Shown here in pieces: positions 16,445 to 26,499 of a stretch of DNA of 64,000 nt. Source of the DNA: an uncultured Burkholderiales bacterium (GTDB lineage Bacteria; Pseudomonadota; Gammaproteobacteria; Burkholderiales; Burkholderiaceae_C); the NCBI GenBank assembly GCA_903838355.1, contig CAILYC010000024.1, positions 19,218-83,217 of the forward strand, in the 5' to 3' direction. The translations under genes were made by a program, and so were the position numbers. Below the pieces are notes generated by a model. That model saw only the letters and a program-made list of their open reading frames with translations. It was not told where the DNA came from and did no database searches. The number at the start of each line of letters is the position of its first letter. Position 1 is the first letter of the stretch.

Positions 16445-17791
16445 ATGTTTAAAAAAATACTGATCGCCAACCGTGGCGAGATTGCCCTGCGCATTCAGCG
16501 CGCTTGCAGAGAGCTTGGCGTCAAGGCCGTGGTGGTCTATTCCGAAGCCGACCGCGAGGCCAAATACGTCAAATTGGCCGAAGAGGCGGTGTGCATTGGA
16601 CCTGCGGCTTCGGCGCAAAGCTATTTGAGCATGCCCTCCATCATCGCGGCGGCCGAAGTCACCGATGTGCAGGCCATTCACCCAGGCTATGGTTTTTTGA
16701 GTGAAAACGCCGATTTTGCCGAGCGGGTGGAAAAAAGCGGTTTTCAATTCATTGGACCCACGCCCGAGTCCATCCGCATCATGGGTGACAAGGTCGCGGC
16801 CAAGCAGGCGATGATCAAAGCGGGGGTGCCTTGCGTGCCCGGTTCTGAGGGTGAACTCTCCAGCGACCCCGTGCAAATGCGCAAAGTGGCCAAAATGGTG
16901 GGCTACCCCGTGATCATCAAAGCCGCCGGTGGGGGGGGCGGGCGCGGCATGCGCGTGGTCTATGACGAGGAGTCTTTGGTGCAAGCGGTGCAGACCACCA
17001 AGACCGAGGCGGGAGCCGCCTTTGGCAATGCCGCCGTGTACATGGAAAAGTACCTGCAAAACCCCAGGCACATTGAGATTCAAATTTTGGCGGACCAGCA
17101 CAAAAATGCCATTTATTTGGGGGAGCGTGACTGCTCAATGCAGCGGCGTCACCAAAAAGTGATTGAAGAAGCACCCGCTCCCCACATTCCCAGAAAGCTC
17201 ATCGAGAAAATTGGCGAACGCTGTGTGGCCGCTTGCAAGCGGATCAACTACCGTGGTGCCGGAACGTTTGAGTTCTTGTATGAAAACGGCGAGTTTTACT
17301 TCATTGAAATGAACACCCGCGTTCAAGTCGAGCACCCTGTGACGGAGTACATCACGCATGTGGACATCGTGCAGCAGCAAATCCGCATCGCCGCTGGAGA
17401 GAAACTGAGCTTGACGCAAAAACAAGTGGAGTTCAAGGGGCACGCCATCGAATGCCGCATCAATGCGGAAGACCCCTTTAAATTCACCCCGTCGCCTGGG
17501 CGCATCACCACTTGGCACGCGCCTGGAGGACCTGGTGTTCGAGTGGACTCCCACGCCTACACCAACTACATGGTGCCCCCCTACTATGACAGCATGATTG
17601 GCAAAATCATTGTGCACGGTGACAGCCGCGAACACGCCTTGGCGCGCATGCGAACTGCATTGTCGGAGATGGTGGTCGAGGGCATTTCCACCAATGTGGC
17701 CTTGCACCGTGAGGTCATGAATGATCCCCAGTTCATCCAAGGCGGCACCAACATCCATTATTTAGAAGCTTGGCTTAAAAAGCGACCATGA
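16445..17791 (+). CDS. accC: Acetyl-CoA carboxylase biotin carboxylase subunit AccC
   Basis: AccC is the ATP-grasp enzyme that carboxylates biotin on AccB. It is 448 residues, like E. coli AccC (449). Motifs are [14 protein letters not shown] at the N-terminus, the glycine-rich lid [29 protein letters not shown] and [15 protein letters not shown] lies about 8 nt before the ATG. The stop overlaps the prmA start by 4 bp (ATGA). Confidence 0.98.
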   Translation: MFKKILIANRGEIALRIQRACRELGVKAVVVYSEADREAKYVKLAEEAVCIGPAASAQSYLSMPSIIAAAEVTDVQAIHPGYGFLSENADFAERVEKSGFQFIGPTPESIRIMGDKVAAKQAMIKAGVPCVPGSEGELSSDPVQMRKVAKMVGYPVIIKAAGGGGGRGMRVVYDEESLVQAVQTTKTEAGAAFGNAAVYMEKYLQNPRHIEIQILADQHKNAIYLGERDCSMQRRHQKVIEEAPAPHIPRKLIEKIGERCVAACKRINYRGAGTFEFLYENGEFYFIEMNTRVQVEHPVTEYITHVDIVQQQIRIAAGEKLSLTQKQVEFKGHAIECRINAEDPFKFTPSPGRITTWHAPGGPGVRVDSHAYTNYMVPPYYDSMIGKIIVHGDSREHALARMRTALSEMVVEGISTNVALHREVMNDPQFIQGGTNIHYLEAWLKKRP

Positions 17792-18711
17792 TTGAACTCC
17801 AACTCTTGGCGCCAGAGTCCTTGGTCGAGCGTTTGAGTGACGCTTTGCTCGAACTTGGCGCACTGAGCGTGAGCGTCGAAGACGCCGACGCCAACACCGA
17901 ACACGAGCGTGCCCTCTTTGGGGAGCCCGGCAGTGTGATTGAGGCCAATGCCTGGGAGAGCTCCAAGCTGCTGTGCCTCTTTCATGATGAGGACAGTGCA
18001 AGCGAAGCCCTTCAGTCACTGAGGTCACTTCAGTTACCTCAAGCCCTCGAGAACAAAGTCTCGACAGAAGCGTTTGCAGGTTGGCGGTTTTTGGAGATGA
18101 AAACCGTCGAGGACCAAGACTGGGTCCGTTTGACGCAGTCGCAGTTTCAACCCATTGCCATTTCCCCTGATTTTTGGATCGTGCCCACCTGGTCAGAGGT
18201 GCCGCCAGCGGCGCAAAAAGTCATTCGCTTAGACCCTGGCCTCGCCTTTGGCACGGGTACCCACCCCACCACCCGCATGTGTTTGACGTGGTGCAGTGGT
18301 CGCTCTTTTGGTGGGCAGCGCGTCATGGACTACGGCTGCGGTTCTGGCATTTTGGCGATTGCTGCCGCTTTGTTTGGTTGCCAAGAGGTCCAGGCCGTGG
18401 ACATCGACGAGGCTGCGGTCGAATCGGCCCGGCAAAATGCCAAAGACAACGACGTGGCGTCTTTCATCGAAGTCGGTCTACCGGATGTGGCCCATGGCGA
18501 GTTTGATGCGGTCTTTGCCAACATCTTGGCCAGTCCCTTGAAAGTCTTGGCGCCTTTGCTCTCGGGCTTGGTGCGTCCAGGCGGTGTCTTGGTGCTCTCG
18601 GGCATTTTAGAGCGGCAGTCTCAAGAGCTCCAAGCGGCCTATGCGCCCTATGCTGATTTACAGGTGATCGATGCCCAGGAGGGTTGGATTTTGATGAGCG
18701 CTCGCTTTTAA
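17788..18711 (+). CDS. prmA: Ribosomal protein L11 methyltransferase PrmA
   Basis: PrmA uses S-adenosylmethionine to methylate ribosomal protein L11. It is 307 residues, near the family norm (293). Motifs are [19 protein letters not shown], the SAM-binding [29 protein letters not shown] and the catalytic-site FANILASPL. It overlaps accC by 4 bp and forms the accB-accC-prmA operon. Confidence 0.96.
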   Translation: MIELQLLAPESLVERLSDALLELGALSVSVEDADANTEHERALFGEPGSVIEANAWESSKLLCLFHDEDSASEALQSLRSLQLPQALENKVSTEAFAGWRFLEMKTVEDQDWVRLTQSQFQPIAISPDFWIVPTWSEVPPAAQKVIRLDPGLAFGTGTHPTTRMCLTWCSGRSFGGQRVMDYGCGSGILAIAAALFGCQEVQAVDIDEAAVESARQNAKDNDVASFIEVGLPDVAHGEFDAVFANILASPLKVLAPLLSGLVRPGGVLVLSGILERQSQELQAAYAPYADLQVIDAQEGWILMSARF

Positions 18712-18810
18712 GTGAGAATGGGTGAGACCCAAGTCAAAGGCCTCAAGAACACAGCAGGCCTGGAAAAAGCCACAGGCCAATCCAGTATGATCGGTTGGCC
18801 GAGGACGAAA

Positions 18811-18844
18811 GCCAATGACAGATGCCAATGACAGATGCCAATGG
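18811..18844 (+). repeat. 13-bp tandem repeat, about 2.5 copies
   Basis: The unit CCAATGACAGATG repeats in tandem and ends with CCAATGG. It lies in the 246-bp gap between prmA and the DUF3426 gene. No function is evident. The rest of the gap shows no gene. Confidence 0.6.
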
Positions 18845-18957
18845 TCACTGGTCAATCGCCCAATGCCCTCAACCCTTCTTTTTAGATCAGCCCCCACACG
18901 AGCGCGATAACGTTGACACCACAGTCCACCCTTGACCCCGTGGCTTTAACGCCTTTG

Positions 18958-19845
18958 ATGGGACCCACGCAATGCCCGCGTTGCCGCACCCGCTATGAGA
19001 TCGGTGCCCCGCAGTTGGAGGCGGCCGACGGATGGGTGCGCTGTGGAAGCTGTACCCAAGTTTTTTTCGCGCCCGCGTGTTTGAGCCCCCAGTTTGACGC
19101 TCACCAGTCGCCAAAGCAGGTCTGGCCTGCTCAAGCCACCAAGGCCCGCGAGATCGCCAATTTGGAGCAGCAACTTGAGCGTCTGAGCGCGCAAAGTCAA
19201 GCCCAACTGGGTCCCGGCCCCGTCCCCAAACAAGACCCGACGTCAGACCCAGCACAACAAGACACACACGCCAAATCAAACCCAGCACTTAATCCAGCAC
19301 TTAATCCAGCACCAAACGACAAGCCTTCGAACGCCAAGCCTGCCCCAGATCAAGGTCTGAAGCCCGCTTTTTTGTATGGACTCGTGGCGGCGCTCGCCTT
19401 GGTCATGTTGTTGAGCATTGCCGCCTTTGAGATCTATCGCGCTCGCCATGTGTTGGCCGCCATGTGGCCAGAGCTCAAGCCGACACTGCTCAGCTTTTGC
19501 AAGCCGCTTTCCTGCACCTTGGAGACCCCGCATGACTTGCAGGCCATCAGCATTGAAAGCAGCGCTTTGGACCCCAACCCTGCTGAGCCGCACCACTTTT
19601 TGTTGAGCCTCAAATTGAGAAACCACAATGCTTATCCTGTCGCGTTGCCTGGGGTGAAATTGGTGGTGCTCAATGGGCTTGACGAGGTGGTCTTTCAGCA
19701 ATCGATTGAACTGAGCAAAAGTGGCAACTCAGGCGTCATTGAAGCTGGCGTGATCACCCCTGAGCGCGTGAGCGTTGTCATGAGCGAGTCTCTTCCGGAT
19801 CAACTCGTGAGCGCTTACCGAGTGGAGCTGATCGATCCCCCGTGA
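18958..19845 (+). CDS. Zinc-ribbon, DUF3426-type membrane protein
   Basis: A CPRC-x19-CGSC zinc ribbon at the N-terminus (MJ0042-type finger) is followed by a Pro/Asn/Ala-rich linker with a repeated NPALNPALNPA run. One membrane helix follows (LVAALALVMLLSIAAFEIY), then a DUF3426-type periplasmic domain of about 130 residues. The function is unknown. I start at the ATG 18958. A TTG at 18913 or GTG at 18940 would add 15 or 6 residues. The location after prmA is the common one in this lineage. Confidence 0.85.
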   Translation: MGPTQCPRCRTRYEIGAPQLEAADGWVRCGSCTQVFFAPACLSPQFDAHQSPKQVWPAQATKAREIANLEQQLERLSAQSQAQLGPGPVPKQDPTSDPAQQDTHAKSNPALNPALNPAPNDKPSNAKPAPDQGLKPAFLYGLVAALALVMLLSIAAFEIYRARHVLAAMWPELKPTLLSFCKPLSCTLETPHDLQAISIESSALDPNPAEPHHFLLSLKLRNHNAYPVALPGVKLVVLNGLDEVVFQQSIELSKSGNSGVIEAGVITPERVSVVMSESLPDQLVSAYRVELIDPP

Positions 19846-19939
19846 TGAAGCGTTGGGCCTCACGCCATCTTGCCGCTCTGGAATTCACTGTTCATACACA
19901 ACAATAATTTTTCAACTCAACGATTGGTTTAACTTCACC

Positions 19940-20848
19940 ATGGCTTCTTTAATTTGTGGATCTTTTGCATTTGACACCATCATGAACTTTGAGGGGCGAT
20001 TTTCTGAACAGATCTTGCCCGATCAGTTGCACATCTTGAATGTGTCTTTTTTGGCGCCTTCCCTCAGACGTGATTTTGGTGGCTGTGCGGGCAACATTGC
20101 CTACAGCCTCAAGCTCCTCGGCGGTGAACCGGTGCCCATGGCCACTTTGGGGCGCGATGGCGGTGTGTATTTGGACCGTTTGAAAGGGCTCAAGATCAGC
20201 ACCGAGTGGATCCAAGAGGTGAGCACCGACTACACCGCCCAGGCCATGATCATGACCGACAAAGACAACAACCAAATCACGGCATTTCACCCTGGCGCCA
20301 TGAACCAAGCGCATTTGAATGTGATCCCCAAGGCCGGTGTTGCGAAAGTCGCCATCATTGCCCCCGATGGGCGGCAAGCCATGATTGATCACGCGCAGCA
20401 ACTGCACGATTTGGCCATTCCGTTTGTCTTTGACCCAGGCCAGGGCTTGCCCATGTTCAATGGGGAAGAATTGAAGCATTTTGTGGACCTGGCCACCTGG
20501 GTCACCGTCAATGACTACGAGGCCAAAATGCTGGAAGACAAAGTGGGCGAACCTTTGTCCAACTTGTCCAAGCGGCTCAAGGGTTTAATGGTGACCTTGG
20601 GGCATGAGGGGTGTGATGTTTGGGTGCAAGGGGAGGTCTCGCGTGTGGCCCCAGTTTCCGCGCAACAGGTGCTCGACCCCACGGGATGCGGTGACGCCTG
20701 GCGGGGTGCTCTCTTGTTTGGCTTGGAGCGAGACTGGAGTCTCACGCGTTGTGCAAGTCTTGGCAACCACCTCGGGGCCTTGAAAATTGCCCATCAAGGT
20801 CCGCAAAATTACGCATTGACCGACACCATCCGCGCCTTGATCGCCTGA
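19940..20848 (+). CDS. PfkB-family carbohydrate/adenosine kinase
   Basis: This 302-residue ribokinase-fold kinase starts at ATG 19940 (MASLICGSFAFD). FGGCAGNIAYSLKLLG is the substrate-side glycine motif. DPTGCGDAWRGALLFGL is the second PfkB signature with the catalytic Asp. The Cys in GCGD replaces the usual Ala. Similar genes are annotated as adenosine or ribokinase-like kinases, but the substrate cannot be read here. A TTTAAC hexamer lies 6 nt before the ATG and there is no Shine-Dalgarno. Confidence 0.9.
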   Translation: MASLICGSFAFDTIMNFEGRFSEQILPDQLHILNVSFLAPSLRRDFGGCAGNIAYSLKLLGGEPVPMATLGRDGGVYLDRLKGLKISTEWIQEVSTDYTAQAMIMTDKDNNQITAFHPGAMNQAHLNVIPKAGVAKVAIIAPDGRQAMIDHAQQLHDLAIPFVFDPGQGLPMFNGEELKHFVDLATWVTVNDYEAKMLEDKVGEPLSNLSKRLKGLMVTLGHEGCDVWVQGEVSRVAPVSAQQVLDPTGCGDAWRGALLFGLERDWSLTRCASLGNHLGALKIAHQGPQNYALTDTIRALIA

Positions 20849-20871
20849 ACCTGGGGCTGAGCAGCACGCCC

Positions 20872-20906
20872 AAAAAAAAGCCCGGGACCGAGGCGGTACC
20901 GGGCTT
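20872..20906 (-). terminator. Intrinsic terminator of the histone H1-like gene
   Basis: On the minus strand AGCCCGGTACC and GGTCCCGGGCT pair around a short loop, followed by eight T. It lies 20 bp after the histone gene stop. It is a strong rho-independent terminator. Confidence 0.8.
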
Positions 20907-20925
20907 GAGATCAAACAGTCAACTC

Positions 20926-21330
20926 TTAGGGCTTGATTGCCGTTGGAAACGGCCATGCAGCTTGTGGGTTGAGTGTTGTCTGCGCAACTGGAGCGGCTGC
21001 GTGAGCCACTCGTGGGTGCGCAGGGGCAGCAGGTTTTTTCGCGGCTTTTTTAGCTACTTTTTTTTTTGCGGCTGGCTTTTTTGCGGCTGGCTTCTTGGCT
21101 GCAGGCTTCTTGGCAACCTTTTTAGCGGCAGCTTTTTTAGCAGCAGGCTTTTTGGCTGCAGCTTTTTTAGCAGCAGGCTTTTTGGCCGCTACTTTTTTGG
21201 CTGCTGGCTTTTTAGCCGCTACTTTTTTTGCTGCTGGCTTTTTAGCCGCTACTTTTTTTGCTGCTGGCTTTTTAGCCGCTACTTTTTTTGCTGGGGCCTT
21301 TTTTGCGGCCGGTTTTTTTGCAGTTGCCAT
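20926..21330 (-). CDS. Histone H1-like Lys/Ala/Pro-rich DNA-binding protein
   Basis: This 134-residue basic protein consists mostly of repeats of the type AAKKPAAKKV over residues 4-100. It ends in a less basic tail (HPRVAHAAAPVAQ). Such H1-like proteins bind DNA non-specifically and compact the nucleoid. AGGAG lies 7 nt before the ATG. The repeat number is likely variable between strains. The DNA repeat can be mistaken for an array, but it is coding. Confidence 0.92.
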   Translation of the reverse strand: MATAKKPAAKKAPAKKVAAKKPAAKKVAAKKPAAKKVAAKKPAAKKVAAKKPAAKKAAAKKPAAKKAAAKKVAKKPAAKKPAAKKPAAKKKVAKKAAKKPAAPAHPRVAHAAAPVAQTTLNPQAAWPFPTAIKP

Positions 21331-21407
21331 AATTTACTCCTAGATCAAGTTATCAGATCGTTGGGTTAAAAAGCACTTTCCACTCAGATGAGTGCAAAGC
21401 GATTCAG

Positions 21408-21431
21408 GGTGTTGGACCCGGGTCCAGCACC
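21408..21431. repeat. 24-bp near-perfect inverted repeat
   Basis: GGTGTTGGACCC / GGGTCCAGCACC meet at a central palindrome GGACCCGGGTCC. It sits between the nrdB stop and the histone gene, both on the minus strand. There is no T run, so it is not a typical terminator. It may be an operator for the histone gene or a transcript-stabilising hairpin after nrdB. Confidence 0.5.
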
Positions 21432-21529
21432 TTGAACGGGGTGCGTCAAAGCCAGGCTTTTCTCTTTCCAAGGGAAAGAAGTGAAGGCGGAGTTTGACAA
21501 ATTCAGGGTATTCAAATGAAGATGTTCCA

Positions 21530-22771
21530 TCAATCCCAAGACAAGGTACCACCAGTTTGGTATTCAATGACGCGGGTTTCAAAGAAGTTGCGTTCTTTTT
21601 TCAGGTCAATCATCTCGCTCATCCATGGAAAAGGATTCTCTTCGTGGGGGAACAAGGCGTCTAAACCAATTTGGGTCGCACGGCGATTGGCAATGTAGCG
21701 CAAATAGCCTTTGAACATGGAGGCGTTCATGCCGAGCACGCCACGTGGCATGGTGTCTTCTGCGTAGCGGTACTCCAACTCAACCGCGTGCTTAAAGAGT
21801 TCAATGATTTCGGCTTTAAAAGAGTTGGTCCAAAGCTGTGGGTTTTCCAATTTGATCTGGTTGATCAAGTCGATGCCAAAGTTGCAGTGCATGGACTCGT
21901 CGCGCAAAATATATTGGTACTGCTCGGCCGCACCAGTCATCTTGTTTTGACGCCCCAGGGCCAAAATCTGTGTGAAGCCGACATAAAAGAAGAGCCCTTC
22001 CATCAAGCAAGCAAACACAATCAAGGACTTGAGCAAGGTTTGATCGGTCTCCAAGGTGCCCGTGTGGAAATTCGGGTCCATGATGGCGGCAATGAAAGGA
22101 ATCAAAAACTCATCCTTGTCTCGGATGGATTTGACCTCATTGTAGGCATTGAAAATCTCACTCTCGTCGAGCCCCAAGGACTCCACAATGTACTGGTAGG
22201 CGTGGGTGTGAATGGCTTCTTCAAAGGCTTGGCGAAGAAGAAACTGGCGACATTCGGGCGCGGTGATGTGCCGATAGGTGCCGAGCACGATGTTGTTGGC
22301 GGCCAATGAGTCGGCGGTCACAAAAAAGCCCAGATTGCGCTTGACAATGCGCCGCTCGTCTTCGGTCAAGCCATTGGGGTCTTTCCAAAGTGCAATGTCG
22401 CGAGTCATATTGACCTCTTGCGGCATCCAATGGTTGGAGCAAGTGGCCAAATACTTTTCCCAAGCCCACTTGTATTTGAAGGGCACCAACTGATTAACGT
22501 CGGTTTGTCCGTTGATGATGCGTTTGTCGTCGGCATTGATGCGACGAGCAGCAGGCTTGGGTGCATTCAGTGCATCGGAAGACAGGGCAGGGCGGGGATT
22601 GGGGACTTGAGTGACTGAGGGCGCGGGGATGGGTGCGCCGTCATTGAGAGTTCGTGTCACTGCGGGGGCGGGTGCCAAGTCGTTTTGAGGTGACTCTGCC
22701 AAGCGACTCATGGAGTCACTGTAGTTTGGTGTTGGCGATGTTGGCTTAACTTCTTCGTCCCAGGTCAGCAT
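21530..22771 (-). CDS. nrdB: Ribonucleoside-diphosphate reductase beta subunit (class Ia)
   Basis: NrdB houses the diiron-tyrosyl radical cofactor for deoxyribonucleotide synthesis. The 413-residue product carries an N-terminal Pro/Ala-rich extension (about 75 residues) before the ferritin-like core. Metal-ligand helices include [16 protein letters not shown] and [31 protein letters not shown] is also present. The extension is frequent in Burkholderiales. Its ATG (22771) lacks a strong ribosome-binding site. nrdA lies 313 bp upstream. Confidence 0.96.
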   Translation of the reverse strand: MLTWDEEVKPTSPTPNYSDSMSRLAESPQNDLAPAPAVTRTLNDGAPIPAPSVTQVPNPRPALSSDALNAPKPAARRINADDKRIINGQTDVNQLVPFKYKWAWEKYLATCSNHWMPQEVNMTRDIALWKDPNGLTEDERRIVKRNLGFFVTADSLAANNIVLGTYRHITAPECRQFLLRQAFEEAIHTHAYQYIVESLGLDESEIFNAYNEVKSIRDKDEFLIPFIAAIMDPNFHTGTLETDQTLLKSLIVFACLMEGLFFYVGFTQILALGRQNKMTGAAEQYQYILRDESMHCNFGIDLINQIKLENPQLWTNSFKAEIIELFKHAVELEYRYAEDTMPRGVLGMNASMFKGYLRYIANRRATQIGLDALFPHEENPFPWMSEMIDLKKERNFFETRVIEYQTGGTLSWD

Positions 22772-23084
22772 AGATAATTTTCCAATGTTCGAATTATGAA
22801 TGCAACACGTTGAAATGCAAAGGGTTCATTCAAAATGTGTTGCAAGAGTGTTGTTCAATTGCATCGACTTGATGCACAAAGTACGCCCCTCGGTCTTGTG
22901 GTGTGCGAGATTGCAAAAAAAAATGAGACGACAAGATGGGTTTTAGAAGCATACAAAGTTGACCAGCGTTCATAAAACCCACAAAACACAAAGCGTGAAT
23001 TCACGGCCTTGGACCACAACCCGCCGGCATCAACGCGGCCCTGGTTGGGGGCCGCATGTGCAAAAAGCGAGTTGTGAGTTTTGA
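22772..23084 (-). other. nrdA-nrdB intergenic gap
   Basis: This gap of 313 bp has no credible gene. The only structure is a perfect hairpin GCGGCCC, 7-nt loop, GGGCCGC at 23035-23055, 30 bp after the nrdA stop. It has no T tract. It may modulate nrdB expression relative to nrdA. I see no NrdR box in the gap, so nrdB is probably transcribed from the nrdA promoter. Confidence 0.5.
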
Positions 23085-26039
23085 TCACTGACAGGATTCG
23101 CAAGTGGGATCGTCGACGCCACAAAACCGAATGTCGGTGGCCGCCGAGTCGGACAACTCCATTTGCTGTGCTCTTGCTGCCGCAGCAGCGACTTCGAGCG
23201 CCGAAAGAGCGGAGGCAGGCGCTGCGCCAGCAACTCCTTGAGCCCCCGTAGAGGATCCTGAGCCAGACGACACCGCATTGTGTTGATTGGAGTTCACGGT
23301 GGATTTTTCCACATGCGTGGCACTCATGGTGCGCAAATAGTAGGTGGTCTTCAAGCCCCTCAGCCAAGCGAGCTTGTAGGTGTCGTCGAGTTTTTTGCCC
23401 GAAGCGCCTGCCATGTAGATGTTCAAGGACTGGGCTTGGTCGATCCATTTTTGACGACGAGCACCGGCTTCAACAATCCACTGCGTCTCAATTTCAAAGG
23501 CGGTGGCATACAAAGATTTGACCTCGGGGGGGACGCGGTCAATGGGGCGCAAGGAGCCGTCAAAGTGCTTGAGGTCCATGACCATCACCTCGTCCCAAAG
23601 GCCTAAGCGTTTGAGGTCGCGAACCAAATAGCTGTTGATGATGGTGAACTCGCCAGACAAATTGGATTTGACCGACAAGTTGCCAAAACAAGGCTCAATG
23701 CAGGCATCCACACCAATGATGTTGGAGATGGTGGCGGTCGGTGCAATGGCCACGCAGTTGGAGTTGCGCATGCCGTCTTTGGCAATTTTGCGCCTGAGGG
23801 TGTCCCAGTCCAAGGTGCTCGAGCGGTCCACCTCAACGTAGCCGCCGCGCTCCTTGGAGAGCAACTCCAGCGTGTCGATGGGCAATATGCCCTGGTCCCA
23901 CAAGGAGCCTTTGTAGCTGTTGTAGCGGCCACGCTCAACGGCCAAGTCACTTGAAGCCTTGTAGGCGTAGTAGCAAATGGCCTCCATGCTTTCGTCGGCA
24001 AATTGAACCGCCTCTTTCGATCCGTAGGGAATGCGCAGGGAGTACAGGCAGTCTTGGAAGGCCATGAGCCCCAAGCCCACAGGACGGTGGCGCATATTGG
24101 AGTCGCGGGCCTTTTTGACGGCGTAGTAATTGATGTCAATCACGTTGTCGAGCATGCGCATGGCCGTCGATATGGTGATCTGGAGCTTGTCGTGGTCGAT
24201 CTTGCCGTCCTTCAAGTGCTGGAGCAAGTTGACCGATCCCAAATTGCACACGGCGGTTTCGGTGTCGCTGGTGTTGAGGGTGATCTCGGTGCACAAGTTC
24301 GAGGAATGAACCACGCCGCAGTGCTGCTGAGGGGACCTCACATTGCAGGCATCCTTGAAGGTGATCCAGGGGTGTCCAGTTTCAAACAACATGGTGAGCA
24401 TTTTTCTCCACAAATCCGCGGCTTGCACGACTTTGCAGGGCTTGATCTCGCCTTTTTTGGCTTTTTCTTCATAGGCGACATAAGCGGCTTCAAACGCGCG
24501 ACCAAAGAGTTCATGCAAATCGGGGACTTCAGCGGGCGAGAACAAGGTCCACTCACCTTTTTCCATCACGCGGCGCATGAACAAATCGGGAATCCAGTTC
24601 GAGGTGTTCATGTCGTGGGTGCGGCGGCGGTCGTCGCCCGTGTTCTTGCGCAACTCCAAAAACTCTTCAATGTCCAAGTGCCAGGTTTCAAGATAGGTGC
24701 AAACCGCGCCTTTTCTCTTGCCGCCTTGGTTCACGGCCACGGCGGTGTCATTGACCACTTTGAGGAAGGGCACCACGCCTTGGGACTCGCCATTGGTGCC
24801 TTTGATGTGGCTGCCCAAGGCACGCACGCGCGACCAATCGTTGCCCAAGCCACCCGCGAATTTGGAGAGCAAGGCGTTTTCTTTGATGGACTCGTAAATG
24901 CCGTCCAAATCGTCGGGCACGGTGGTCAAGTAGCAGCTCGAGAGCTGTGAGCGCAAGGTGCCACTGTTAAAGAGGGTGGGCGTGCTCGACATGAAATCAA
25001 ATTTAGAGAGGACTTCATAAAACTCGATGGCGCGGGTTTCGCGGTCGATCTCGTTGAGCGACAAACCCATGGCCACGCGCATGAAAAAAGCCTGTGGCAA
25101 CTCAATGCGTTGCTTTTTGACGTGCAAAAAGTAACGGTCATAAAGGGTCTGCAGTCCCAAGTAGTCAAACTGCAGGTCGCGCTCGGGTTTGAGGGCGCTG
25201 GCCAAGCGGGCCAAATCAAACTGAGCCAATCGCTCGTCGAGCAAGTCGTTGGCAATGCCTTTTTTAATAAAGACCGGGAAATAGTCCAGATAGTGTTGTC
25301 CCATGTCCTTGGGGTGGGCTTCAAAGCCGAGAACCTCTTTGGCAATCGTGTGCATGAGCAAACGCGCTGTCGCGAAGGTGTAGTCGGGATCTTTCTCGAT
25401 CAAGGTGCGGGTGGCCAAAATGGCCGCCTTGAAGACCTCTTCAAGTGGCACGCCATCGTACAAGTTGCGCAAAGTCTCACCCATGATGGGCTCGGGCTTC
25501 ACGTCAGCGTTCAAGCCTTCGCAACAGGCTTCGATCAGGCTTTTCAAGTGAACCAGGTCCAATGGAACACGCACGCCTTGGTCGAGCACATGCAGCACGG
25601 GCAGGTCGCTGTGGGTGGCTTCTTGTTGGGACGCGCGCTCTTGGGTGCGACGCTCTCTATAAAGAACATACGCACGGGCCACTTCATGGTGGCTGCCGCG
25701 CATGAGGCTCAGTTCCACTTGGTCTTGGACGTCTTCAATGTGAAAGGTGCCACCGCCCGGGCGTGAACGCACCAAGGCTTTGACGACGTTTTGGGTGAGG
25801 TCTTCCACGGTTTCGCGAACGCTGGCCGACGCTGCGCCTTGCGCACCGTGAACGGCCAAAAATGCTTTCATTGAGGCGATGGTGATTTTGGCCGGCTCAA
25901 ACGGAACGACCGCCCCATTCCTTCGAATGATCTGATAGTGGGCAAGCGCGGAGTGCTGTATGGGTTCACTGCGGTCTTGTTGGCTTTGACCCACGGAAGA
26001 ATGGCTTTGGGTGGGCGTCAAAGAGGAGACGGTTTGCAT
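23085..26039 (-). CDS. nrdA: Ribonucleoside-diphosphate reductase alpha subunit (class Ia)
   Basis: NrdA reduces ribonucleoside diphosphates with NrdB. The 984-residue protein begins with an ATP-cone regulatory domain (IIRRNGAVVPFEPAKITIAS, about residues 36-140). The catalytic core includes SSCYLTTVPDDLDGIY, NLCTEITLNTS and PVGLGLMAFQDCLY. The C-terminal redox tail ends DDPTCESCQ with the CxxC pair. An AGGA lies about 11 nt before the ATG. The promoter with NrdR boxes is about 175 bp upstream. Confidence 0.97.
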   Translation of the reverse strand: MQTVSSLTPTQSHSSVGQSQQDRSEPIQHSALAHYQIIRRNGAVVPFEPAKITIASMKAFLAVHGAQGAASASVRETVEDLTQNVVKALVRSRPGGGTFHIEDVQDQVELSLMRGSHHEVARAYVLYRERRTQERASQQEATHSDLPVLHVLDQGVRVPLDLVHLKSLIEACCEGLNADVKPEPIMGETLRNLYDGVPLEEVFKAAILATRTLIEKDPDYTFATARLLMHTIAKEVLGFEAHPKDMGQHYLDYFPVFIKKGIANDLLDERLAQFDLARLASALKPERDLQFDYLGLQTLYDRYFLHVKKQRIELPQAFFMRVAMGLSLNEIDRETRAIEFYEVLSKFDFMSSTPTLFNSGTLRSQLSSCYLTTVPDDLDGIYESIKENALLSKFAGGLGNDWSRVRALGSHIKGTNGESQGVVPFLKVVNDTAVAVNQGGKRKGAVCTYLETWHLDIEEFLELRKNTGDDRRRTHDMNTSNWIPDLFMRRVMEKGEWTLFSPAEVPDLHELFGRAFEAAYVAYEEKAKKGEIKPCKVVQAADLWRKMLTMLFETGHPWITFKDACNVRSPQQHCGVVHSSNLCTEITLNTSDTETAVCNLGSVNLLQHLKDGKIDHDKLQITISTAMRMLDNVIDINYYAVKKARDSNMRHRPVGLGLMAFQDCLYSLRIPYGSKEAVQFADESMEAICYYAYKASSDLAVERGRYNSYKGSLWDQGILPIDTLELLSKERGGYVEVDRSSTLDWDTLRRKIAKDGMRNSNCVAIAPTATISNIIGVDACIEPCFGNLSVKSNLSGEFTIINSYLVRDLKRLGLWDEVMVMDLKHFDGSLRPIDRVPPEVKSLYATAFEIETQWIVEAGARRQKWIDQAQSLNIYMAGASGKKLDDTYKLAWLRGLKTTYYLRTMSATHVEKSTVNSNQHNAVSSGSGSSTGAQGVAGAAPASALSALEVAAAAARAQQMELSDSAATDIRFCGVDDPTCESCQ

Positions 26040-26177
26040 GTTGGAGCAGTTCCTATGAAGGTGAAAAACAGGTAGAAAAATTCAATGCGCAGGCAGGGTG
26101 AGGGGAAAAGCGGTGGAGATTGAAAATAAAAATGCATTCTCAACAAGATGCCATTCCTGGGACTCAATACTGAAGAA

Positions 26178-26194
26178 GCGTTCAAAAAGAACGC
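26178..26194 (-). other. Hairpin in the nrdA leader
   Basis: GCGTTC, five A and GAACGC form a perfect 6-bp stem within the predicted ~165-nt nrdA 5' leader. Its role is unknown. Confidence 0.4.
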
Positions 26195-26213
26195 CGATTG
26201 ATTTTGGTAACCC

Positions 26214-26261
26214 ACACTATATATGGTGTTTGAAATGTTTTCAACACACTAGGGGTAGTGT
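26214..26261 (-). promoter_or_regulatory. nrdA promoter with two NrdR boxes
   Basis: Box 1 is ACACTATATATGGTGT (26214-26229) and box 2 is ACACTAGGGGTAGTGT (26246-26261). Both fit the NrdR palindrome, and their centres lie 32 bp apart, the usual spacing. On the minus strand TTGAAA and TATAGT are separated by 17 bp. The -35 lies between the boxes and the -10 lies within box 1. NrdR bound to ATP/dATP would therefore block the promoter directly. nrdR itself is not in the window. Confidence 0.85.
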
Positions 26262-26499
26262 TTTCGTGTGTTTTGTCCGAAATGTCCATGGCCTAAGCGT
26301 TGGCCAGCGCATTGGATCTGGGGCGGATGCCTTGCGAACACGCATCAATTCAACAAATCATTTGAAAAAGCTTGATTTTTAGCACTTTTCGAAAGTATTT
26401 TGATTGTAAAGTCGCATCGATATTGAACTTGTGGCCCATGCTGCGATGCAACCTGCTCTTGTACGGCTGGTGAAAAAACACGGAAAATATATTTATGGT

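Noticed and set aside
20990..21325. Short direct repeats that might look like a CRISPR array
   Set aside because: The repeats are codon-periodic AAKKPAAKK units in a coding frame, with no spacers.
20749..21369. 206-codon plus-strand frame with Phe/Leu/Cys-rich repeats over the histone gene
   Set aside because: It is the complement of the Lys/Ala repeat of the H1-like gene, which has its own AGGAG site and terminator.
22855..23448. 197-codon minus-strand frame across the nrdA end and the nrdA-nrdB gap
   Set aside because: It overlaps the conserved nrdA C-terminus in another frame and shows no protein pattern.
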